Positions 1 through 4,426 of a DNA stretch of 6,686 bases are shown here, piece after piece. A model generated the notes under the pieces. The model ran no database searches, was not told the DNA's origin, and was given only the letters and a program-made list of their open reading frames with translations. The DNA is from JAUVZF01 sp035529015. Its GTDB lineage: Bacteria; Planctomycetota; Phycisphaerae; FEN-1346. The position numbers and the translations under genes were made by a program. The stretch's first letter is position 1. Each line of letters opens with the position of its first letter. Location: positions 1 to 6,686 of the forward strand of contig DATKXP010000470.1 of the NCBI GenBank assembly GCA_035529015.1. Direction: 5' to 3'.

Positions 1-186
1 CCTGAGTTGGTGATCGTAGTCGAAGGTGGCGGGCGCCTTGGTCGCCGCGGGCGCCGGGGGCGGCGGGGCGACGCGGATCGTCTCGACGCACGAGACGGCA
101 CCGACGAGGAGGAAGGTTCCCAGCGTCAGGGCGGCCAACGCTCGCACCGCCCGACCTTCCGACGCACCAGCACGCTTGCCCGTCAT
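1..186 (-). CDS. Putative lipoprotein, N-terminal part (cut by left edge)
   Basis: An open frame runs from an ATG at 186 down to base 1 without a stop, giving 62 visible residues. The start is supported by a strong Shine-Dalgarno AAGGAGG (complement of 193-199) six bases upstream. The N-terminus has several arginines and a lysine, then a hydrophobic stretch (about residues 16-31) ending in GAVSC, with Cys33 as the likely lipidated residue. After the cysteine comes a Pro/Ala-rich linker (residues 39-53) with four consecutive prolines, typical of a tether that holds a folded domain away from the membrane. The downstream domain lies outside the window, so the function cannot be named. It is the fifth consecutive lipoprotein on this strand, 71 bases after the preceding stop, and probably belongs to the same transcription unit. 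The signal peptide and start are clear; a functional name would be a guess. Confidence 0.72.
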   Translation of the reverse strand, partial: MTGKRAGASEGRAVRALAALTLGTFLLVGAVSCVETIRVAPPPPAPAATKAPATFDYDHQLR

Positions 187-192
187 GGCCGG

Positions 193-199
193 CCTCCTT
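193..199 (-). promoter_or_regulatory. Ribosome binding site of the left-edge lipoprotein
   Basis: The minus strand reads AAGGAGG, followed by six bases and then the ATG at 186. This near-perfect Shine-Dalgarno is the main reason for calling the truncated gene, which is too short in this window to stand on length alone. Confidence 0.75.
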
Positions 200-252
200 G
201 TGTTCGGTGTGTCCCAGCGCCGCGTGGCGTCTGTCGCTTGCGACGGTGCGTG

Positions 253-266
253 TCGCCCTAGGGCGA
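253..266. repeat. 14-bp perfect palindrome over a stop codon
   Basis: TCGCCCTAGGGCGA is its own reverse complement. The TAG stop of the cysteine-rich lipoprotein gene (minus strand, 258-260) lies inside it. A second imperfect dyad, GTCGC-tt-GCGAC, sits beside it at 233-244. There is no loop and no T tract, so a simple Rho-independent terminator is unlikely. It could bind a dimeric protein, or be chance in a GC-rich sequence. The central octamer CCCTAGGG occurs again between the two hairpins at 4267-4274. Confidence 0.45.
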
Positions 267-755
267 TGCGGTCGTCGGCTCCCCGCCTCCCGGAACGAGT
301 TGTTTGTGCGGCCCGTAGGTGACCTGCTCGTACATGGGTGTGCCGGGTGTCGGGGTGGCCATGCATCTGCCGCCCAGGACCACGTGCGGCGCGTGGTCGC
401 ACAGGTTGCCGCACCCCTTGTGATCGAGGTCCGTGACGATGCCCCGCTCCGTGTACAGGGCGAGGTACTGCTGGCAACTCGTGGAGCGTGGGATCGTGCC
501 GTGCTCGACGTGGAGGTCGTAATTCTCGCGTGTGGGCGTGCAGCAGCAGGTGCCGCCGAGGATCCAGGGCTTGTTGCCGCGGATGTGTCCGATGGCGTCG
601 TGGCAGACGAGGGGCTTGTGGGCGACGCCGGCTTTGGGCACGTAGGGCAGCGGCCGGTACTTGGGCTCACAGCCGGCTGCCGCCATGACGGCCGCGCACC
701 CGGCGAGGACCATGACGCCGACCCTTATCCGTTTCCAGCGTGCGTGAGATGCCAT
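258..755 (-). CDS. Small cysteine-rich lipoprotein with internal repeat
   Basis: I do not recognise a family. The 165-residue protein starts at ATG 755, chosen because GAGGAA (complement of 763-768) lies seven bases upstream and the lipoprotein signal begins here; a longer frame up to 842 would put 29 unlikely residues before it. The signal has a basic start (R6, K8, R9, R11), a hydrophobic core and AAAGC with Cys29. The mature part holds many cysteines, including a CCC run at 70-72, and histidines. Two segments look like a duplication: LGGTCCCTPT (66-75) with a downstream Y and VEHG, and LGGRCMATPT (127-136) with a downstream Y and VTYG. Each is preceded by a Cys plus His-rich stretch (C51-H57 and C119-H124). 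No CxxCH haem motif is present. The cysteines could form disulfides or bind metal. It lies 138 bases after the YcfL-like gene. Confidence 0.8.
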   Translation of the reverse strand: MASHARWKRIRVGVMVLAGCAAVMAAAGCEPKYRPLPYVPKAGVAHKPLVCHDAIGHIRGNKPWILGGTCCCTPTRENYDLHVEHGTIPRSTSCQQYLALYTERGIVTDLDHKGCGNLCDHAPHVVLGGRCMATPTPGTPMYEQVTYGPHKQLVPGGGEPTTASP

Positions 756-762
756 CGTCCGG

Positions 763-768
763 TTCCTC
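763..768 (-). promoter_or_regulatory. Ribosome binding site fixing the start at 755
   Basis: GAGGAA on the minus strand, seven bases before the ATG at 755. It favours this start over the upstream in-frame candidate at 842, which would bury the signal peptide. Confidence 0.65.
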
Positions 769-801
769 GATGCTTGAGTCTCTCGGTTCACCCGCGTGGT
801 C

Positions 802-863
802 GCGGCCATCGAGGGCCGCCACCATCGTTTCTCGCTCCGCACGCGGCGGCCTGGGAAGGCCGC
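802..863. repeat. Two GC hairpins with the same stem in one intergenic gap
   Basis: GCGGCC pairs with GGCCGC twice in the 138-base gap between the YcfL-like gene and the cysteine-rich lipoprotein gene. The first pairing is 802-807 with 814-819 (loop ATCGAG). The second is 846-851 with 858-863 (loop TGGGAA). Neither is followed by a T run on the minus strand. They could be processing or stability signals that change expression within the operon, or chance in GC-rich sequence. No convincing promoter was seen in this gap. Confidence 0.3.
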
Positions 864-893
864 GCGCGGCGATTACGAGGCGCGGCCCGTCCC

Positions 894-1292
894 TCAAGGC
901 CTGGCGGTCTTTCTGGGCTTGCGGACGCGGAACTCGTAGTCGGCGGCGGCCGGCTGCATGGAGACGACCTCGTGGGTCTTTGTGAACCGTGCGGGTATCA
1001 TGAGCGGCGCCCAGTTGGTCTCGTAGAGTTTGAAGCCCTTGTCGTCTTTCCAGACGACCTGGAGGTCGATCCAGACGTCTTCCTCGACACGGTTCTTCAG
1101 TTCGGTTCGGACCCTGAGCAGGTTGCCTTCGACGCGGTCGCTCTCCTGCCGGACAACGCGCACGTGATGCCCGACGTCGGTGCCGCTCTCAAAGAAGACG
1201 CGTCCCTGTTGGTCCACCATCTTGGGGTTGGCCTCGCACCCGGCCAGACCGATGGCGAGCCCCAGAGCCAAGGCGATTGGGATGCGGCACAT
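894..1292 (-). CDS. ycfL: YcfL/DUF1425-family periplasmic lipoprotein
   Basis: This is a 132-residue lipoprotein. The start ATG at 1292 has AAAGGAG (tcctt complement at 1301-1305) eight bases upstream. The signal peptide is classical: a short basic start, a hydrophobic core, and a lipobox LAGC with Cys19. The mature part is a small beta-rich domain. It shows the features I associate with E. coli YcfL (DUF1425): a stretch of alternating polar and hydrophobic residues ending in DLQVVWKDDKGF (76-87), then NWAPLMIPARF (93-103), followed by a final strand. Length fits the family. YcfL has no settled biochemical role; in E. coli its gene lies beside lpoB. The same pairing here, with a COG3014-like gene in between, supports the family call. 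It follows the COG3014-like stop by 62 bases. Confidence 0.82.
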   Translation of the reverse strand: MCRIPIALALGLAIGLAGCEANPKMVDQQGRVFFESGTDVGHHVRVVRQESDRVEGNLLRVRTELKNRVEEDVWIDLQVVWKDDKGFKLYETNWAPLMIPARFTKTHEVVSMQPAAADYEFRVRKPRKTARP

Positions 1293-1354
1293 GAGACGAC
1301 TCCTTTCTCATTCGTTCGACGGCCTGCCGGCCTCGGCGGGCGACCTGTGGGTCA

Positions 1355-2773
1355 TCAGAAGGTTCCCGCGAAGCCGGGCTGCGATCCGGTGGCCATCGCC
1401 TTCTCGACCAGTTCGGGCGGCAGCGTGTTGTCCCGGTCGAACGTCGGCTGCAGCAGGACGCCGGCTTCCCCGGTTTCGGGCGCGGCCACGCCGTACCAGG
1501 TGCTGGTCCACCGGGTGAGGAGGTTGTCGTTGATGTCGTACGACAGCAGGCGGATCGTGTGCGGTCCGGGCGCCACCTTGGCCGCGAACACACACACGCG
1601 GCCCGGCAGCGACGTCCAGTGCCGCATGTCGCCCGTCACGTCCCACTGTCCGGAGGCCATACTGGCATACGGAACGTGTGACAGGATCTCTTTGAGGACG
1701 CCCTTGGTGGTCTGGGCGGCGTCCTTCTCGTCGATGCGGTCCTGGGTGGCGGCCTGGTCCCAGAGATCGAGCGTCTGAAACGCCGGGCCGGCGTAGTGGC
1801 CGTCGAGGTACACGCGGACGTGGTGCGGTCGGATACAGGGACGGCCGAACTCGGTCCGCTCGCCGTGCAGGCCCCCCAGGTACTTGAACGGGCCGCGCCC
1901 GAGTTCGACGGTCAGGACAAGGTTGGCGTCGGCCTGATAGGCGGGGGTGAAGAACTCGTCGGGCTTCTCGGTGGTCCGCAGAACGGGGCTCTTGGGCGCC
2001 GCGTCGGGCAGGGCGGCCGGCGCGTCGGCCAGGCTCGGGGGCGGGTCGGTCAGGTTGACGGCGCCTTCCACGTACAGGTCGGGCTTGTTGGCGGCGTCGT
2101 GGAAGGTCTGCCAGACCCAGGTTTCGCCCTCGCTGCGCTGCTGGAGCCACTTGGCGGCGCCTTGACAGTCGCCCTCGCGCTCGCGGGCGGCGTCTTTCTC
2201 TTTACGGGGCGTGGGCATGGTGACCTTGCGGAAGGCGACGTTGGCGTTGCCCTCGTCACCGAGTTTGACGTAGGTCTTGCCGAGCCAGTAGTAGGCCAGT
2301 CCGAAATCCTCGCCCACCTCCGGCGGGGTGGTGTCTTTGACGACGGCCCCACGGTCGAAGTCGAGGGCGCGGGTCAGCAGGATGCGTGCCTCGTTGTAGC
2401 GGCCGGCCTGGTACTCGATCATGCCGAGGTACACGCCCAGCATGGCCCGTTCGTAGGTTTCGCCCTTGTAGTACTTGAGCCGTTCGGAGGAGAGGGCGGC
2501 GCCGACGTTGTCGCGTTCGGCCTCGAGTTGCTCGAAGGCCTCCATCAGGCGGGGCTTGGCGCGCAGCGGACAGCCGTACACGATGGCCCAGCGGCCGAAC
2601 TCCATCCGCCCGAGGACGTAGTTCGTGTCGTTGGGGTCCTGCGGCAGACGGGCCTCCATGGGGTCGAGCGGGTTGGACCAGCCGGCGGGCGGGGCGCGCT
2701 GCGGCTGGCATCCGCCGGCCGGCAGGAGGGCGGCCATCAGGAGGCATGCAGCAAGACGGCTTCGTGAACACAT
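1355..2773 (-). CDS. COG3014-like TPR lipoprotein
   Basis: This is a 472-residue exported protein. The signal peptide ends in PAGGC with Cys22. The start ATG at 2773 lies five bases after a purine-rich GGGGGA. Residues 100-139 (KYYKGETYERA, then two helices ending in RALDFDR) and 158-184 (a second helical pair with YYWLGKTYVKLGD) look like tetratricopeptide repeats. The C-terminal half is beta-rich: HHVRVYLDG (317-325), a KGVLKEI helix (357-363), RHWTSLPGRV (384-393) and PGPHTIRL (402-409). The KGExYER motif, the short TPR region, then the W-x-x-LPG and PG-x-HT-x-R segments match my recollection of COG3014, an uncharacterised family. The family is found, as I recall, beside LpoB and YcfL genes in some gamma-proteobacteria. 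A scaffold role in the envelope is plausible but inferred. It starts 34 bases after the lpoB-like stop. Confidence 0.78.
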   Translation of the reverse strand: MCSRSRLAACLLMAALLPAGGCQPQRAPPAGWSNPLDPMEARLPQDPNDTNYVLGRMEFGRWAIVYGCPLRAKPRLMEAFEQLEAERDNVGAALSSERLKYYKGETYERAMLGVYLGMIEYQAGRYNEARILLTRALDFDRGAVVKDTTPPEVGEDFGLAYYWLGKTYVKLGDEGNANVAFRKVTMPTPRKEKDAAREREGDCQGAAKWLQQRSEGETWVWQTFHDAANKPDLYVEGAVNLTDPPPSLADAPAALPDAAPKSPVLRTTEKPDEFFTPAYQADANLVLTVELGRGPFKYLGGLHGERTEFGRPCIRPHHVRVYLDGHYAGPAFQTLDLWDQAATQDRIDEKDAAQTTKGVLKEILSHVPYASMASGQWDVTGDMRHWTSLPGRVCVFAAKVAPGPHTIRLLSYDINDNLLTRWTSTWYGVAAPETGEAGVLLQPTFDRDNTLPPELVEKAMATGSQPGFAGTF

Positions 2774-2807
2774 GGCGATCCCCCGAAGCGATGGACGTCG
2801 CGGTGCG

Positions 2808-3437
2808 TCAGCGGTCGTACACGCCGCGCATCACCATCTTCTTGAGTTCGTAATCATCCTCCCAGACGATGGCGCTGGAGGAAGCATCGGTCAGGCGGAC
2901 GCTGATGCGCATGTACTTGGTCTGGGTCCGTCCGCGCGAGCGTCGGATGCTCTCGACGCGTCCGGCGAGGAAGAAATCGGCCCCGTAGACGGGCGCCCCG
3001 CCGCTCGTGGTGACCTTTCCGCGTTCCTTGTCGCGGCGTTCGGAGCGGATCTGCTCGATGATGTCGCGGTCGAGGAACAGCATTCTGCCGCCGCTGTTCT
3101 TGATGAGTTCCGTCCGCATCTTGTAGAGCAGGTCGTCGGCATTGAGGAGTTCGTCGCTGTTGTTGACCATATCGACGAAGGCGATGGTGGGCGGCTTCGC
3201 GGCGTTCTGGATCTGCGGCAGGCGGACCATCGATTGGGCCATCTCGAAGCAGGCGGTGCGGAAATCCTTGCTGCCGATGCCGCCCAGAAGGGCATCATCT
3301 TCGCTGTCCAGGTCCATGCGCGCCGTCTGGCCCGCACAGCCGGCTCCGACGGCCGCCAGGGTCAACGCCAGAACGAGCCCGGCGCAAGTGGCGACTCCGG
3401 GGCCCGACGGGCCGCAACGACAGGCAGTCATTGCCAT
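2808..3437 (-). CDS. lpoB: LpoB-like lipoprotein (penicillin-binding protein activator family)
   Basis: This is a 209-residue lipoprotein. ATG 3437 is chosen because AAGGAGG (complement of 3444-3450) lies six bases upstream; a TTG at 3443 is too close to it and an ATG at 3431 is too far. A hydrophobic signal ends in VGAGC with Cys34. The globular domain resembles E. coli LpoB from memory. DFRTACFEMAQSMV (58-71) corresponds to the first helix, and IAFVDMVNNSDELLNADDL (85-103) matches the VDSVNN...LNA segment. ADFFLAGRV (153-161) matches the AHYVLYSSASG strand, and the IVWEDDYELKK end (190-200) matches the IIWSGK end. In E. coli, outer-membrane LpoB reaches across the periplasm to stimulate the class A synthase PBP1b. 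This protein has no Pro-rich linker, only about 20 polar residues after the cysteine, so the same reach and partner cannot be assumed. It heads the five-gene lipoprotein run. Confidence 0.82.
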   Translation of the reverse strand: MAMTACRCGPSGPGVATCAGLVLALTLAAVGAGCAGQTARMDLDSEDDALLGGIGSKDFRTACFEMAQSMVRLPQIQNAAKPPTIAFVDMVNNSDELLNADDLLYKMRTELIKNSGGRMLFLDRDIIEQIRSERRDKERGKVTTSGGAPVYGADFFLAGRVESIRRSRGRTQTKYMRISVRLTDASSSAIVWEDDYELKKMVMRGVYDR

Positions 3438-3443
3438 GGTCAA

Positions 3444-3450
3444 CCTCCTT
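3444..3450 (-). promoter_or_regulatory. Ribosome binding site of the LpoB-like gene
   Basis: AAGGAGG on the minus strand, six bases before ATG 3437. It decides between three possible in-frame starts (3443 TTG, 3437 ATG, 3431 ATG). Confidence 0.75.
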
Positions 3451-3460
3451 TCCGGCGCCT

Positions 3461-3490
3461 ACCTTAGACACGAGGGCTGGCGGTATGCAA
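3461..3490 (-). promoter_or_regulatory. Possible promoter for the lipoprotein operon
   Basis: On the minus strand TTGCAT (3490-3485) is followed 18 bases later by TAAGGT (3466-3461). Transcription would begin near 3454, leaving a leader of only about 17 bases that just includes the Shine-Dalgarno. The match to the sigma70 consensus is weak (three of six in each box), so this is a candidate only. The whole divergent region (3438-3643) otherwise holds no gene. Confidence 0.25.
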
Positions 3491-3545
3491 GCCGAAAAAC
3501 AGTCTCGCCCCGTCCGGGCAGGGGCAGGCTGCGGCGCACGGCGTG

Positions 3546-3563
3546 AAAAACGGGTCACCCCGT
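3546..3563 (-). terminator. Weak hairpin plus T run upstream of the LpoB-like gene
   Basis: Read on the minus strand, ACGGG pairs with CCCGT around a GTGA loop, a GNRA-type tetraloop, and a run of five T covers 3550-3546. The shape is that of a small Rho-independent terminator. The stem is only five pairs. It lies about 110 bases upstream of the LpoB-like start, so it could stop or attenuate transcription coming from further upstream on the minus strand, or be chance. Confidence 0.25.
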
Positions 3564-3585
3564 GGCCGCCAGGCGGGTTACCTTG

Positions 3586-3591
3586 TATAGT
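3586..3591 (+). promoter_or_regulatory. Candidate -10 box for the tetrahaem cytochrome gene
   Basis: TATAGT matches the sigma70 -10 consensus at five of six bases and stands out in a GC-rich stretch. Transcription would start near 3598, giving a leader of about 46 bases before ATG 3644. No good -35 box is seen 16-18 bases upstream, so the call is tentative. Confidence 0.35.
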
Positions 3592-3643
3592 CCGGCGACG
3601 GATCGGGGGTGTAGGGACGGTTTGCGTCAGGAGTGGGTGTGAG

Positions 3644-4216
3644 ATGGCCAACCGGGATTCGCTTCGTTCGACCCGCTCGTTTCGGGTTTGGCTTCTGGTC
3701 GGCTGTGCCGCCGTGGGTGTGAGCATCGTGGCGGCAAGTTGCACGCCCAAGCCGCAGACCCGCGCCGGCTGGCCCCCCTCGCTCGGACCCGTTCCGACGC
3801 TGCCGCGCAAGGCCGCGGACAACCAGGCGTGCCTCGTCTGTCACATGGACTTCAAGAAGGAGGAGATCACGGTCGAGCACGCCAAGGTCGGCGTCGGATG
3901 CTTCACGTGTCACGGCCCGTCGGCAGCGCACGGCGACGACGAGGCCAACATCGTGACGCCCGACGTGACCTTCGGCCGGGCCGAGATCACCCCCTTCTGC
4001 AAGACCTGTCACGGCACCCACGAGACGGCCCCGAAGTACAAGGCCTTCGTGAAGACGTGGACCGGCAAACGGCGGCCGAACGGGCGGATGGTGTCGGCCG
4101 AGTCGGTCTGCACCGACTGCCACGGCAACCACGCGGTCCTGCGGCCGGATCAACTCGAACACCTGCCGCCCAAGCCGGGCACCGGACAGTTCGGCCTCGA
4201 TACGGTCTTCCCGTGA
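3644..4216 (+). CDS. Tetrahaem c-type cytochrome lipoprotein
   Basis: This is a 190-residue exported electron-transfer protein. ATG 3644 has AGGAG (3629-3633) ten bases upstream. Earlier in-frame starts would place about 70 residues before the signal peptide. The signal has R8, R11 and R14, a hydrophobic core and VAASC with Cys33, so it is probably lipid-anchored. Four CxxCH motifs attach haem c: CLVCH 63-67, CFTCH 86-90, CKTCH 119-123 and CTDCH 156-160. Histidines at 79, 96, 126 and 163 sit between or just after these and could be the distal ligands of bis-His haems. That arrangement is seen in cytochrome c3-like and doubled-CxxCH proteins. The first and third motifs lie in similar contexts, suggesting a duplicated two-haem unit. 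Partners are unknown. It is transcribed away from the lipoprotein run and towards the Nramp-like gene, 210 bases away. Confidence 0.88.
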   Translation: MANRDSLRSTRSFRVWLLVGCAAVGVSIVAASCTPKPQTRAGWPPSLGPVPTLPRKAADNQACLVCHMDFKKEEITVEHAKVGVGCFTCHGPSAAHGDDEANIVTPDVTFGRAEITPFCKTCHGTHETAPKYKAFVKTWTGKRRPNGRMVSAESVCTDCHGNHAVLRPDQLEHLPPKPGTGQFGLDTVFP

Positions 4217-4230
4217 ACCGGGCGGCCCGT

Positions 4231-4310
4231 GTGGCATGGTCACTCCGAAGGATGACCATGCGCCCACCCTAGGGCACCACCATGGTCACCCTGCGGGATG
4301 ACCATGCCAC
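4231..4310. repeat. Twin hairpin repeat element inside a 12-bp inverted repeat
   Basis: Two copies of a 27-base element start at 4235 and 4281, 46 bases apart, differing at four central positions. In each copy CATGGTCA pairs with TGACCATG. Copy one is 4235-4242 with 4253-4260, extended by a G-C pair (4234/4261). Copy two is 4281-4288 with 4299-4306. Inside, three further pairs cap each stem (TCC-gaa-GGA in copy one, CCC-tgc-GGG in copy two), each with one bulged base. The outermost arms also match each other as a perfect 12-bp inverted repeat, GTGGCATGGTCA (4231-4242) and TGACCATGCCAC (4299-4310), so the whole region could instead form one large stem. The spacer contains the palindrome CCCTAGGG (4267-4274). 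No T tract follows. It resembles a REP/BIME-type extragenic element; it could also end or stabilise the cytochrome mRNA. Confidence 0.8.
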
Positions 4311-4354
4311 CCGGCCTTGGGACACGCCGCGCATCCGCCGTACACGCAAAGCCG

Positions 4355-4384
4355 TTGCAGAGCCCGCGTCGGACGGCGTAGAAT
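4355..4384 (+). promoter_or_regulatory. Probable sigma70-like promoter of the Nramp-like gene
   Basis: TTGCAG (4355-4360) and TAGAAT (4379-4384) are 18 bases apart. The -10 box matches consensus at five of six bases; the -35 box matches only its TTG. Transcription would start near 4391, leaving about 36 bases before ATG 4427. Placed after the hairpin element, it lets the transporter be expressed independently of the cytochrome gene. No operator or riboswitch is evident in the short leader. Confidence 0.5.
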
Positions 4385-4415
4385 GCGGCGGCATCCTCTC
4401 GCCACGCCTCCTTGC

Positions 4416-4420
4416 GGAGA
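4416..4420 (+). promoter_or_regulatory. Ribosome binding site fixing the Nramp-like start at 4427
   Basis: GGAGA lies six bases before ATG 4427. This rules against the in-frame TTG at 4412, which lies upstream of the site. Confidence 0.6.
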
Positions 4421-4426
4421 CCACCG

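Noticed and set aside
258..755. Cysteine-rich lipoprotein considered as a c-type cytochrome
   Set aside because: It contains CH pairs and many cysteines but no CxxCH motif.
1308..1354. A short 15-codon frame (ATG at 1354, minus strand) overlapping the COG3014-like stop
   Set aside because: It has no ribosome binding site of its own and no recognisable peptide feature; ATGA overlaps of this length arise often by chance.
198..1778. A 526-residue open frame on the plus strand
   Set aside because: It lies antisense to three well-supported lipoprotein genes. It has no recognisable domain and a composition typical of a GC-rich shadow frame, while the minus strand has signal peptides, ribosome binding sites and family matches.
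1796..2767. A 323-residue Gly/Val-rich open frame on the plus strand
   Set aside because: It is fully antisense to the COG3014-like gene; its low-complexity Gly/Val/Ala/Leu content mirrors the opposite strand's codons.
2625..3467. A 280-residue open frame on the plus strand
   Set aside because: It spans the gap between two genes on the other strand and is antisense to the LpoB-like gene. It has no signal or motif of its own.
3431..3643. N-terminal extension of the tetrahaem cytochrome
   Set aside because: The in-frame extension would precede the signal peptide by 71 residues, overlap the start region of the LpoB-like gene, and ignore the AGGAG at 3629-3633.
4231..4310. Short tandem repeats considered as a CRISPR array
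   Set aside because: Only two copies with one 19-base spacer, each copy fully self-complementary, and no cas genes nearby.
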